Source: Pseudoxanthomonas koreensis (GTDB lineage: Bacteria > Pseudomonadota > Gammaproteobacteria > Xanthomonadales > Xanthomonadaceae). From it: DNA of 64,000 bases. Location of the stretch: the NCBI RefSeq assembly GCF_010093225.1, contig NZ_PDWM01000012.1:1-64000 (forward strand), in the 5' to 3' direction. The stretch's first letter is position 1. Each line of letters begins with the position of its first letter. Below the pieces are notes generated by a model that saw only the letters and a program-made list of their open reading frames with translations, was not told the DNA's origin and did not search any database. This document shows positions 52,504 to 60,989 of the stretch, one piece after another. Both the position numbers and the translations under genes were made by a program.

Positions 52504-53826
52504 TCAGCCGGCGGGGCCGTGCAGATAGTCCAGGCTCACCTGCAGCAGCGCGCGGAAGCCCACGTCCAGCGCGGTCTCGTCGAGGACGAACTCCGGCGAA
52601 TGGTTGCTCGGCGCAGTCGCCGGGTCGGTGCCCGGCGCGGTGGCGCCGACGAAGAAGAACAGCGCCGGCGCCTTCTGCCCGAACAGCGAGAAATCTTCCG
52701 AGCCCATCTGCAACGGCGGCTCGAACACGTTGCCTGCGCCGACCACCGCCTGCAGGCTGGGCAGCATCCTGGCGGTCAGCGCCGGGTCGTTGATCGTGGC
52801 CGGGTTGCCCTCGCTGTCGGGCACCTTCACCTCCACCTTCGCCCCATGCGCGGCGGCCACGTGCTCGGACACGTTGCGCAGGTCGGCGAAGATCTTCTCG
52901 CGCATGCCGGCGTCGAAGGTGCGGATGGTGCCGATCAGCTCCACGTCGTCGGGAATGATGTTGTAGCGGATGCCGCCCTTGACCGCGCCGAAGGTGACCA
53001 CCGCCGGCAGCTTCGCGATGTCGGTGCGGCGGGAAACAATCGTCTGCGCGCTGCCGACCAGGTCGGCCGCGGCCACGATCGGGTCGATTCCGCCCCACGG
53101 CCGCGAACCGTGCGTCTGCCGGCCGACCACCTTGATGCTGAAACGGTCCGAGGCCGCCATCAGCGGCCCGCCGCGCACCGCGATCTGCCCGGCCGGCACG
53201 GTGGAAAACACGTGCAGCCCGAACACCGCCTCGGGCTTGAAGCCATCGAAGATGCCCTGCGCCAGCATCATCGAGGCACCACCATCCTCGTCCACCGGCG
53301 GGCCTTCCTCGGCCGGCTGGAACACCAGCATGACCTCGCCCGGCAGGGTGTCCTTCATCGCCACCAGCGCCTTGGCCACGCCGAGCAGGATGCCCGTATG
53401 CGCGTCGTGGCCGCAGGCGTGCATCACCCCGACCGTCTCGCCGCGGAACTCGGCGGTGGCCTTCGAGGCGAAGGGCAACCCGGTGCGCTCGGCCACCGGC
53501 AGCGCGTCCATGTCCGCGCGCAGGGCGATCCGCGGTCCCGGCTTGCCACCCTTGATGATCGCCACGACACCGTGGTGGGCGATCCCGGTCTTCGGCTCCA
53601 GCCCCATCCGCCGCAGTTCCTCGGCCACGATCTTCGAAGTACGCACCTCGCGGTTGGACAGCTCCGGGTGCTGGTGGAAGTCGCGGCGCCAGTCGACCAC
53701 CTGCTGCTGCAGCTGCGCGGCCGCGGCGGCCACTTCGGGGCGCTGCGCGGCGCCGGCCGACGCAGGCAGGGCAAGCGCGAGGGCGCAGGCAAGCAGGGAA
53801 ACACTCGAGCGGGCAGCCAGGGACAT
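52504..53826 (-). CDS. Secreted M20 (amidohydrolase/aminoacylase) peptidase
   Basis: The 440-residue enzyme has a signal peptide (SLLACALALALPASAGAAQ, cleaved near residue 27). The M20D metal centre is visible: HACGHDAHTG (Cys138, His140), the catalytic QPAEEGP, GLHVFSTV, and the last ligand in APSNHSPEF. The dimerisation domain is marked by GRQTHGSRPWGGIDP. Such enzymes deacylate N-acyl amino acids or hippurate-like compounds; the periplasmic location suggests scavenging. It is convergent with the nuclease gene, only four bases between stops. Confidence 0.92.
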   Translation of the reverse strand: MSLAARSSVSLLACALALALPASAGAAQRPEVAAAAAQLQQQVVDWRRDFHQHPELSNREVRTSKIVAEELRRMGLEPKTGIAHHGVVAIIKGGKPGPRIALRADMDALPVAERTGLPFASKATAEFRGETVGVMHACGHDAHTGILLGVAKALVAMKDTLPGEVMLVFQPAEEGPPVDEDGGASMMLAQGIFDGFKPEAVFGLHVFSTVPAGQIAVRGGPLMAASDRFSIKVVGRQTHGSRPWGGIDPIVAAADLVGSAQTIVSRRTDIAKLPAVVTFGAVKGGIRYNIIPDDVELIGTIRTFDAGMREKIFADLRNVSEHVAAAHGAKVEVKVPDSEGNPATINDPALTARMLPSLQAVVGAGNVFEPPLQMGSEDFSLFGQKAPALFFFVGATAPGTDPATAPSNHSPEFVLDETALDVGFRALLQVSLDYLHGPAG

Positions 53827-54012
53827 CGCGCGACTCCGGTAGGTGGTCCATCGATGCTACCGGTTGTGCCCGCCCGGTGGCGGGATCGGGCCCGTCCGGA
53901 CCTGCCGCCATCCGCGCCCATGGGAGACGGCGGGCAGGAGAACGACCGCCGGACCTTAGAATGACGGCCCGCGCCACGCCCTCCGCGCCGGCACCTTCCC
54001 CCCGGCCTCGCC

Positions 54013-54798
54013 ATGCCCGAACTCGCCCTGCAGATCCTGCTGCTGCTGTTCCTCGCCGCGGTGCTGGCCGGCTTCATCGACGCCATCGCCGGCGGCGGCG
54101 GCATGGTCACCCTGCCGGCGATGCTGCTGGCGGGCATCCCACCGCTGGCGGCGCTGGGCACCAACAAGCTGCAGTCGCTGTTCGGCTCGGCCTCGGCCAG
54201 CTGGTCGTCCGCGCGGCACGGGCACGTGGACCTGCACGGGCAGTTGCCGATGGTGCTCACCGCCGCGGCAGGCGCGGTGGCCGGCGCGCTGGCGGCCACG
54301 GTCGTGCCCGGCGCCTGGCTGCGCGCGTTGCTGCCGTTCCTGCTGGTCGGGATCGCCCTGTACTTCGCGCTCAAGCCGGACATCGGCGCGGTCGACCGGC
54401 ACCGGCGGATGTCGCCGCGCGTGTTCGGGCTGACCTTCGTGCCGGTGATCGGCTTCTACGACGGCGTGTTCGGGCCGGGCACCGGCTCGTTCCTGATGCT
54501 CGGCTTCGTCGGCCTGGCCGGGTTCGGCCTGCTCAAGGCCACCGCGCACACCAAGTTCCTCAATTTCGGCTCGAACGTGGGCGCGTCCGTGGTGTTCCTG
54601 GCCAGCGGCGCGGTGCTGTGGAAGGTTGGCCTGCTGATGGGCGCCGGGCAGTTCCTTGGCGCGCAGTTGGGGTCGCGCTTCGCCATGCGCCACGGCACGA
54701 AGGTGATCAAGCCGCTGCTGGTGACGGTGTCGCTGCTGCTGGCGCTGAAACTGCTGGCCGACCCCACCCACCCCCTGCGCACCTGGCTGGCCCTGTAG
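54013..54798 (+). CDS. TSUP (TauE/SafE) family transporter
   Basis: The 261-residue inner-membrane protein has about eight hydrophobic helices. The TSUP pattern includes GFIDAIAGGGGMVTLPAMLLAG near the N-terminus (family motif with Gly-rich loop), LGTNKLQSLFGSASASWS, and the inverted copy FYDGVFGPGTGSFLMLGFVG with KFLNFGSNVGASVVFL. The family moves sulfite, sulfonates or other small organic anions; the closest resemblance is to YfcA. The substrate cannot be read. The stop precedes REPIN copy 5 by seven bases. Confidence 0.92.
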   Translation: MPELALQILLLLFLAAVLAGFIDAIAGGGGMVTLPAMLLAGIPPLAALGTNKLQSLFGSASASWSSARHGHVDLHGQLPMVLTAAAGAVAGALAATVVPGAWLRALLPFLLVGIALYFALKPDIGAVDRHRRMSPRVFGLTFVPVIGFYDGVFGPGTGSFLMLGFVGLAGFGLLKATAHTKFLNFGSNVGASVVFLASGAVLWKVGLLMGAGQFLGAQLGSRFAMRHGTKVIKPLLVTVSLLLALKLLADPTHPLRTWLAL

Positions 54799-54805
54799 GG
54801 CTTCC

Positions 54806-54937
54806 TGTAGGAGCCCACTTCAGGGGGCGACCCGACGATGCCTGGAGGCGCCGCGCCCAACGCGACACCTCCGGAGCCTGCGCGCTGGACACCGCGCCTT
54901 CCGGCGCCCGCGTCGCCCCCTGAAGTGGGCTCCTACA
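54806..54937. repeat. REPIN-type inverted doublet, family A, copy 5
   Basis: Arms at 54806-54832 and 54911-54937; the right arm has one mismatch near its inner end. The core keeps CGCCCAACGCG, CTCCGGAG and GCGCGCTGGAC. It lies directly after the TSUP stop and 111 bases before the aldolase start. Confidence 0.88.
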
Positions 54938-55048
54938 GAAGGCCATCGCGCTGCGGTGGGGTCAGCGGAACACCCCGGCCCGGGCGACGGAAGCGGCGCG
55001 GCGCGCTACCATGCCGGTCCCCCTGAGTACCCACAGGAACCGCGCACC

Positions 55049-55942
55049 GTGTCCATCAACCAGGAACAGAAGAACCGCATCGCCACCGGCCAGGGCTTCA
55101 TCGCCGCCCTCGACCAGAGCGGCGGCAGCACGCCCAAGGCTCTGAAGCTCTATGGCATCGACGAATCGGCCTATTCCGGCGACGCGGAGATGTTCGCCCT
55201 GGTGCACGCGATGCGCAGCCGCATCGTCACCAGCCCGGCCTTCGGCGGCGGGCGCGTGCTCGGCGCGATCCTGTTCGAGCGCACCATGGACGACAGCTTC
55301 GGCGGCAAGGACGCGGTCGCCTACCTGTGGGAAGACAAGGGCGTGGTCCCGTTCCTGAAGATCGACAAGGGCCTGGAGGACGAGGCCGACGGCGTGCAGC
55401 TGCTCAAGCCGATCCCCGGGCTGGACGCGCTGCTGGCGCGGGCCAGGGCCAAGGGCGTGTTCGGCACCAAGGAGCGCTCGGTGATCAAGGCCAACAATGC
55501 CGGCGGCATCGCCCGCGTGCTCGACCAGCAGTTCGAACTCGCCCGCCAGGTGCTGGCCGCCGGCCTGGTGCCGATCGTCGAGCCGGAAGTGGACATCAAG
55601 GCCGCCGAGAAGCAGGCCATCGAAGTGGAACTGAAGAAGGGCCTGCTCGCGCGCCTGGACCAGCTCGATCCAGCCACCCCGGTCGTGCTCAAGCTGACCC
55701 TGCCCAGCGTGGACGGCTACTTCCAGGAACTGGTCGACCACCCGGCCGTGCTCAAGGTGGTCGCGCTGTCGGGCGGCTACAGCCGCGACGACGCCAACGC
55801 GAAGCTGGCGAAGAACCCCGGCGTGATCGCCAGCTTCAGCCGCGCCCTGACCGAAGGCCTGAGCGCGCAGCAGAGCGACGCCGAATTCAACCAGGCGCTG
55901 GACGCGGCGATCGAATCGATCTACCGCGCCTCGATCGCCTGA
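55049..55942 (+). CDS. Class I fructose-bisphosphate aldolase
   Basis: The 297-residue enzyme cleaves fructose 1,6-bisphosphate to dihydroxyacetone phosphate and glyceraldehyde 3-phosphate by a Schiff base. It matches the bacterial class I (Staphylococcus Fda-like) type: GQGFIAALDQSGGSTPKALK at the N-terminus, VVPFLKIDKGLEDEADGVQL, VPIVEPEVDI, and the probable Schiff-base Lys215 in VVLKLTLPS. No zinc site of class II is seen. GTG at 55049 gives the standard start VSINQEQKNRI, with AGGAA nine bases upstream. It is transcribed alone. Confidence 0.93.
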   Translation: MSINQEQKNRIATGQGFIAALDQSGGSTPKALKLYGIDESAYSGDAEMFALVHAMRSRIVTSPAFGGGRVLGAILFERTMDDSFGGKDAVAYLWEDKGVVPFLKIDKGLEDEADGVQLLKPIPGLDALLARARAKGVFGTKERSVIKANNAGGIARVLDQQFELARQVLAAGLVPIVEPEVDIKAAEKQAIEVELKKGLLARLDQLDPATPVVLKLTLPSVDGYFQELVDHPAVLKVVALSGGYSRDDANAKLAKNPGVIASFSRALTEGLSAQQSDAEFNQALDAAIESIYRASIA

Positions 55943-55993
55943 AACGGCCGCCGGCGCAGCCGTGCCCACGGTTGCGCCAACGCCGTCCGGCAC

Positions 55994-56068
55994 GTAGAGC
56001 GGGGCTTGCCCCGCTGCCCCCCGGTTTCCGGCGACGACGCAAAGGCAACGGGGCAAACCCCGCTCTAC
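55994..56068. repeat. REP doublet, family B
   Basis: Arms GTAGAGCGGGGCTTGCCCCG (55994-56013) and CGGGGCAAACCCCGCTCTAC (56049-56068) are inverted copies with one mismatch. The spacer is 35 bases. A single copy of the same REP lies at 39613. This family is unrelated to family A. It sits between the aldolase and the small Cys-rich gene. Confidence 0.85.
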
Positions 56069-56092
56069 GAAACGGTGTGACAGGCTCTCGCG

Positions 56093-56287
56093 ATGCTTCC
56101 CGGATCCGGCAACCCGCCGCCGACAGACAACGACCCGCGCCCGCAGCCGCCGGAAAAGCCGCTGCCGCAGGAGTGCTGCGAAAGCGGCTGCCCCATCTGC
56201 GTCTACGACCTCTACGCCGAGGCGCTGGAGGAATACCGCCAGCAGCTGGCCGCATGGAAGCTGCGCCACCCGGACGCCGACCTGTAG
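56093..56287 (+). CDS. Small oxidoreductase-like (PF09791-type) Cys-rich protein
   Basis: The 64-residue protein has a Pro-rich N-terminus, and the four-cysteine cluster QECCESGCPICVYDLYAEAL that marks the oxidoreductase-like domain found in small bacterial proteins and at the N-terminus of some eukaryotic ones. The C-terminal helix is charged (EEYRQQLAAWKLRHPDADL). It may bind a metal or an Fe-S cluster; this is not proven. Its stop codon TAG is formed by the left arm of REPIN copy 6. The ATG at 56093 has no strong ribosome site. Confidence 0.75.
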   Translation: MLPGSGNPPPTDNDPRPQPPEKPLPQECCESGCPICVYDLYAEALEEYRQQLAAWKLRHPDADL

Positions 56288-56415
56288 GAGCTCCCTTCAG
56301 GGGCGATCCGATTCCGTCCGGATGCGCCGCGTTCGACGCGAAGCTTCCGGATCGGCCGCATTGACCGCAGCCGTGTCCAAGCGCCCTCGGGTCGCCCCTG
56401 AAGGGAGCTCCTACA
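56283..56415. repeat. REPIN-type inverted doublet, family A variant, copy 6 (supplies two stop codons)
   Basis: The arms (56283-56308 and 56390-56415) are a variant, TGTAGGAGCTCCCTTCAGGG, with perfect pairing between them over most of the length. The TAG of the left arm is the stop codon of the gene ending at 56287. The right arm gives the TAG stop of the thioredoxin gene on the other strand (56411-56413). The core keeps GTTCGACGCG and TTCCGGA. Confidence 0.85.
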
Positions 56416-56737
56416 GGTGAGCGTCGACGGCCTGGGCGATCTGCGGGGGGGACTGGAAGCCGGGCAGGCGCGCCACCTCGGCGCCCTCGCGGAACACCGC
56501 CAGGGTCGGAGTCTGGCGCAGGCCCAGGCCGCGGAAGAATTCCTCGCCGACCTGTTCCATCTTCACCTTGAGCAGGACCACGCCGGCGGCGCCCGGCCCG
56601 GCGGCAAACTTCTTCAGCGACAGGTCGAGCATGGTGCAGCCCGGGCAGTTGTCCTTGTGGAAGTCGACCAGCAGGCGCGGGTGCGCGGACAGGGCGGCGG
56701 CGTAGTCGTCAGGCGACGAAGCGTGCAGGGTCTGCAT
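56411..56737 (-). CDS. Thioredoxin-fold protein (CPGC)
   Basis: The 108-residue protein has a thioredoxin fold with active site DNCPGCTMLD (CPGC instead of the CGPC of classical thioredoxin). The cis-proline lies in QTPTLAVFREG. LLVDFHKDNCPGC and LLKVKMEQVGEEFF match the usual secondary structure. The N-terminus overlaps the flavodoxin gene by 29 bases. It likely donates electrons to the ribonucleotide reductase encoded upstream, but it could serve another target. The stop codon is set by REPIN copy 6. Confidence 0.88.
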   Translation of the reverse strand: MQTLHASSPDDYAAALSAHPRLLVDFHKDNCPGCTMLDLSLKKFAAGPGAAGVVLLKVKMEQVGEEFFRGLGLRQTPTLAVFREGAEVARLPGFQSPPQIAQAVDAHL

Positions 56738-57215
56738 GGAGAATGGTCTCGCTCGGCATGCCCGGATCCAGCATGCGTTGGGTACAGGTCAGGACATGGT
56801 CGGTCCAGCGCTGGATCGCCAGCGCGTCGCACTCGCCATGCGGCATCTGCTCGATCTCCAGGCGCGGGTGGACGCTGCCGAAGAACGCGGCGATGCGGCG
56901 CACCGCACCGCAGTAGTACTCCTCGCCCCACTGGGTCTCGCCGGTGCCGAACACGGCCACCTGCGGCGGCTTGCCCACCGCCTCGACCAGCGCGGCGATC
57001 AGGTGCTTCATTTCCGACGGCGTGCGCCCGGCGTTGTCGCTCCAGCTGCCGAACAGGTACAGGTCGTGGCGCGGTTCGCCGGCGTCGGCCAGGGTCTGCA
57101 CCCCGGCCTCGATCCAGTCCACCTGGTGCCCCAGCACCTCGCAGCGCGCGCGCACCTGGCGGGCAACGTCGCGGGTGTTGCCGCTGAGGGAGGTGAAAGC
57201 GATCAGGATGCGCAT
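56709..57215 (-). CDS. Flavodoxin-family protein in the nrd operon
   Basis: The 168-residue protein has the FMN-phosphate loop TSLSGNTRDVARQV at the N-terminus, followed by LYLFGSWSDNAGRTPSEM and VAVFGTGETQWGEEYYCGAV, the two other flavin contacts. No metal or Fe-S motif is seen. It follows nrdB by 37 bases and overlaps the thioredoxin gene. In other bacteria small flavodoxins or NrdI supply electrons for cofactor assembly of the R2 subunit; a similar role here is inferred from position. Sequence resemblance to NrdI itself is weak. Confidence 0.88.
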   Translation of the reverse strand: MRILIAFTSLSGNTRDVARQVRARCEVLGHQVDWIEAGVQTLADAGEPRHDLYLFGSWSDNAGRTPSEMKHLIAALVEAVGKPPQVAVFGTGETQWGEEYYCGAVRRIAAFFGSVHPRLEIEQMPHGECDALAIQRWTDHVLTCTQRMLDPGMPSETILHADPARFVA

Positions 57216-57252
57216 GGGGTGCCGGGCGTGGCGGTCGTGGTCATGCCCGCTC

Positions 57253-58314
57253 CTACAGGTCGTCGAAGCCGTTGTCCGAGTTGGTCTTCTTGTAGCTGGC
57301 GTTGCGCATCTCGAAGAAATCGGTCTTGGTCTCGGTGAAGTTGTCGGCGTAGGCCTTGATCCACGGCATCACGTTGTCGGTGGTCTCCGCGTACAGCTTC
57401 TCGATGCCGAGCATCCCCGACATCTTGTTGGCCCGGTACTTCACGTAGCGGATCATCTCGTCCACGTCGATGCCGTCGATGCCGTCCAGGACCTCGCCGG
57501 TCCACTGCGTCTCCAGCTCGATCGCATGCTGGAAGGCCTGGTGCACGTAGTCGGTCAGCTCGTCGGTCTGCAGCTCCGGGTTCTCGCCGACGATGGCGCG
57601 GATCACCTCGCTGATGAACTTGGTGTGGGCCAGCTCGTCGCGGTTGATGAAGCTGATGATCTTGCCGGTGCCGGTCATCCGGTTCTGCCGCACCAGGTTG
57701 TAGAAGTAGGCGAAGCCGGAATAGAAGTTGATGCCCTCCAGGATCGAGGACTGGGTCAGCGAGCGCAGCAGGGTCTCGGCGGTCTTCTCGCGCATGAAGT
57801 CGTCGTACGAGGCCATGATCGGCGCGTTGCGGCGCTGGATCGTCGGGTGCGTGCGCGCGATCTCGAACACCCGGTTCTGGTTCTGCAGGTCGGTGATCGA
57901 GGCGAGCACGTAGCTGTAGCTTTCGTTGTGGATCACTTCCTGCTGGCCGATGATCGCCGCGTTGGCGTGCGCGGCCGGGTCGGTGATGTACTCGGCGACG
58001 TTGTAGATGAAGCGCGTCTGCGGCGAGTCCAGGGTGGCGAGCAGGCCGATGATCGAGTCGTAGGCGTTCTTCTCGCGCGCGGAGAGCTCGCCGTACTGCC
58101 GGGCGTCGCCCTTCATGTCGACCTCGTCCGGGATCCAGAAGTTGGTCGAGAGCTCCTTGTAGGCGCGGTAGAACGACGGGTACGGGATGTCGTTCCAGTT
58201 GAGGATGCCGGAGGTGCGGCCGTTGATGATCCCGGTGGAGCGATTCGGGTGGCGCGGCTCGAGAATGCGGATGCGTTCGAGCGGGGTGGCGGTGAGCGGT
58301 GCGGCGATGGACAT
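57253..58314 (-). CDS. nrdB: Ribonucleotide reductase class I, small subunit (R2)
   Basis: The 353-residue R2 protein holds the dimetal-tyrosyl radical centre. Metal ligands and the radical Tyr are in place: Asp96, and EVIHNESY with Glu126, His129 and Tyr133 at the same spacing as E. coli R2; later ligands are in SILEGINFYSGF and NRDELAHTKF (Glu and His). The C-terminal NGFDDL tail is the R1-docking peptide. The subclass (Ia versus Ib-like) is not settled by sequence reading alone. It follows nrdA with a 161-bp spacer full of hairpins. Confidence 0.95.
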   Translation of the reverse strand: MSIAAPLTATPLERIRILEPRHPNRSTGIINGRTSGILNWNDIPYPSFYRAYKELSTNFWIPDEVDMKGDARQYGELSAREKNAYDSIIGLLATLDSPQTRFIYNVAEYITDPAAHANAAIIGQQEVIHNESYSYVLASITDLQNQNRVFEIARTHPTIQRRNAPIMASYDDFMREKTAETLLRSLTQSSILEGINFYSGFAYFYNLVRQNRMTGTGKIISFINRDELAHTKFISEVIRAIVGENPELQTDELTDYVHQAFQHAIELETQWTGEVLDGIDGIDVDEMIRYVKYRANKMSGMLGIEKLYAETTDNVMPWIKAYADNFTETKTDFFEMRNASYKKTNSDNGFDDL

Positions 58315-58366
58315 GTGCTTTCTCGCGTTCCGGTTCTGCGCAGCGGCACGAACCTCATGGAGGAAA

Positions 58367-58480
58367 GCCCCCCTGGGTCAGGGGGGCGCGCCGAAGGCGC
58401 GGGGGTCTGGGTGCTGGTGAGAGAGGCCCGCGGTTCGAGAGGCGAACCGTGGGCGCTGAAAGCGCGAATGCGCTTTCAGC
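58367..58480 (-). other. Three stacked hairpins in the nrdA-nrdB spacer
   Basis: Read on the minus strand: an 11-bp perfect stem GCTGAAAGCGC/GCGCTTTCAGC with a 4-base loop (58455-58480) spans the nrdA stop codon. A 7-bp stem CGGTTCG/CGAACCG (58431-58449) follows. Then comes a 7-bp stem GCCCCCC/GGGGGGC (58367-58387), about 50 bases before the nrdB ATG. None has a clear U tract, so RNA processing or stability control is more likely than termination. Confidence 0.7.
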
Positions 58481-60989
58481 TTCCACACCATTCGCACTCC
58501 GTGATATCGATGTCGTTGGAGCGCACGTAGTAGGTGGTCTTGATGCCCTCGCGCCACGCGGTCATGTGCAGCTCCAGCAACGTGGACGCGCGGATCGTCG
58601 AAGGCACGTACAGGTTGAAGCTGATCGCCTGGTCGACGTGGCGCTGGCGGCGCGCGTTCTGCCGCACCGAGGCGAACTGGTCGACCTTGTACGCGCCCTT
58701 CTCGTAGTACGGCCAGGTCTCCAGCGACAGCCCCGGCGCGGCGACCGGGCGGCGGAAGTCCTTCTTCTCCTCGTAGTAGAACGCCGAGTAGATCGGGTCG
58801 ATCGAGGCGGTCGAACCGGCGATCTGCGCGGTGGACATGTTCGGCGCCACCGCCAGCAGCCAGCCGTTGCGCACGCCGTTGACCCCGACCTGCGCGGCCA
58901 GGTCCAGCCACTGCGCGCTGTTGTAGCCGCGGTCGCGGAAGTAGGCGCCGGTATGCCAGTCGCTGCCCGGGAAGGACGGATAGGTGCCCTTTTCCTTCGC
59001 CAGCGCCATGCTCGCCTGCACGGTGAGGAAGTTGATCCGCTCGTACAGCGTATCGCTGTACTCCTCGGCCTCGGCCGCGTCCCAGTGGATGCCCTTCTGC
59101 GCCAGCAGGTGGTGCCAGCCGAAGGTGCCCAGGCCGATCGCGCGGTACTTGCGGTTGGTGATCGTGGCCTGCGGCACCGGCAGGTCGTTGAGGTCGATCA
59201 CGTTGTCGAGCATGCGCACCTGGATCGGGATCAGGCGCTCGAGCACGTCGGTGATCAGGTCGCCCTGGCCTTCCTGCGGCAGCACCGCACGGCCCAGGTT
59301 GATCGAGGACAGGTTGCAGACCACGAAATCGCCGGCCTGCCGGGTGGTCACGATCTGGTTGCCGGAGATGATCTCCTGCATGAGCCGGGTCGGGCTCATG
59401 TTCTGCAGGATCTCGGTGCACAGGTTGGACGAATAGACCATGCCGGCGTGCTTGTTCGGGTTCTTCCGGTTCACTTCGTCCCGGTAGAACATGAACGGGT
59501 TGCCGGTCTCCAGCTGGCTGACCATGATCCGCTTGAAGATGTCGATCGCCTTGACCGTCCTGCGCGAGATGCGCTCGTCGGCGACGACCTCGTCGTACTT
59601 CTTGCGGAACTCGCCCTCGCCCTTCTTGCCGTCGAAGAAGTCCTGCAGGTACCAGCCCTTGATCCGCTTCACCTCGTGCGGGTCGAACAGGTACCAGTCG
59701 CCGCGCCGCTCCACCGCTTCCATGAAGATGTCGGGGATGCAGACCGAGGTGAACACGTCGTGCGCGCGCAGGCGCTGGTCGCCGTTGTTCAGGCGCAGGT
59801 CGAGGAAGGCCTCGATGTCGCGGTGCCAGATATCGAGGTAGACCGCCACCGCACCCTTGCGCTGGCCGAGCTGGTCCACCGACACGGCGGTGTTGTTGAG
59901 CTGCTTGATCCACGGCACCACGCCGCCGGACGAATTGGGCACGCCGCGGATCGCCGAACCGGACGAACGCACGTAGCCCAGGTAGGCGCCGACGCCGCCG
60001 CCCCCCTTGGACACGCGCGCGATGTCGGTGTTGGAGTCGTAGATCCCCTGCAGCGAGTCGTCGACCGTGTCTATGAAGCACGAGGACAGCTGCCCGCCGA
60101 TCTTGCCGGCGTTCTGCAGGGTCGGCGTGGCCACGGTCATGTACAGGTTGGACAGCGCCCAGTAGGCCTCGCCGACCAGCTGCATGCGCCGCTCGCGCGG
60201 CTTCTCGTCCTGCATCAGGTACAGGGCGATGGTCAGCCAGCGCTCCTGCGGCAGCTCGAACACGCCGCGCGAGGTGTCGGTGGCCAGGTAGCGGGTGGCC
60301 AGCAGGTACAGGCCGTTGTAGGCGAACAGCCTGTCGCGCTCGGGTTCGATCATGCGCCCGGCTTCCTGCAACTCCTCCTTCGAGTACGCCCGCAGGATGT
60401 CGTTGGAATAGACGTTACGGTCGGCCAGGCTCTCCTGCAGGCCGACGTAGGAACCGTACTTCTGCTCGGCGTCGTAGAAGCGGTTGCGGCTGGCGCGCTT
60501 GTACAGGCGGCGCAGGTAGATGCGCGCAGCGAAATGCTCCCACTCCGGCGCGGCCAGGTCCACGCGCGCCTCGGCCTCGCGGATCAGGTGGTCGACCAGG
60601 TCGTCGGCGTTGACCGCCTCCTTGCGCTCGACGAAGCCGAACACGCTGCGCTTGTAGTCGGCGATCTCCAGCTGCGGGAATTCGGCGTGGATCGCATCGA
60701 TGCTGCGCTCCACGCGCGCGCGGTCGAACGGGATGCGGCGGTTGCCCGCTTCCTTGGTGATCCAGGTGGAGACGCTGCTTTCGTCGATGGCGTGGGTGGG
60801 CATGGGCGGGGCCCGGGGCGGCGGCGGCACGAGGTCGACCGGGGCGGTGGCGACAACCGGAGCCGCAAGGGAAGTCGCGGATGCGGGCGCCTGCTGCAGC
60901 GCGGCGGGAGGAATGGCCGGTCCCGCGGTGCCGGGGATGGCCGCAGCGTCCTGCGCGGCCTCGCTGGCGAGGGTGTCCTGATGGGTCAT
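58476..60989 (-). CDS. nrdA: Ribonucleotide reductase class I, large subunit (R1)
   Basis: The 837-residue R1 subunit reduces ribonucleoside diphosphates. A Pro/Ala-rich N-terminal tail (1 to about 65) precedes an ATP-cone-like region (about 70-160; WITKEAGNRRIPFDRARVER). The ten-stranded barrel follows, with LSSCFIDTVDDS, the thiyl-radical loop SSNLCTEIL (Asn, Cys and Glu in place), NLSSINLGRAV, and the C-terminal redox pair ECEWCGS. The ATG at 60989 has GGAGG nine bases upstream. Expression is probably controlled by the cobalamin riboswitch in the leader. Confidence 0.96.
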   Translation of the reverse strand: MTHQDTLASEAAQDAAAIPGTAGPAIPPAALQQAPASATSLAAPVVATAPVDLVPPPPRAPPMPTHAIDESSVSTWITKEAGNRRIPFDRARVERSIDAIHAEFPQLEIADYKRSVFGFVERKEAVNADDLVDHLIREAEARVDLAAPEWEHFAARIYLRRLYKRASRNRFYDAEQKYGSYVGLQESLADRNVYSNDILRAYSKEELQEAGRMIEPERDRLFAYNGLYLLATRYLATDTSRGVFELPQERWLTIALYLMQDEKPRERRMQLVGEAYWALSNLYMTVATPTLQNAGKIGGQLSSCFIDTVDDSLQGIYDSNTDIARVSKGGGGVGAYLGYVRSSGSAIRGVPNSSGGVVPWIKQLNNTAVSVDQLGQRKGAVAVYLDIWHRDIEAFLDLRLNNGDQRLRAHDVFTSVCIPDIFMEAVERRGDWYLFDPHEVKRIKGWYLQDFFDGKKGEGEFRKKYDEVVADERISRRTVKAIDIFKRIMVSQLETGNPFMFYRDEVNRKNPNKHAGMVYSSNLCTEILQNMSPTRLMQEIISGNQIVTTRQAGDFVVCNLSSINLGRAVLPQEGQGDLITDVLERLIPIQVRMLDNVIDLNDLPVPQATITNRKYRAIGLGTFGWHHLLAQKGIHWDAAEAEEYSDTLYERINFLTVQASMALAKEKGTYPSFPGSDWHTGAYFRDRGYNSAQWLDLAAQVGVNGVRNGWLLAVAPNMSTAQIAGSTASIDPIYSAFYYEEKKDFRRPVAAPGLSLETWPYYEKGAYKVDQFASVRQNARRQRHVDQAISFNLYVPSTIRASTLLELHMTAWREGIKTTYYVRSNDIDITECEWCGS

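Noticed and set aside
56709-57215. Calling the nrd-linked flavodoxin NrdI
   Set aside because: The FMN loop fits flavodoxins in general; NrdI-specific features were not evident, so only a positional inference is made.
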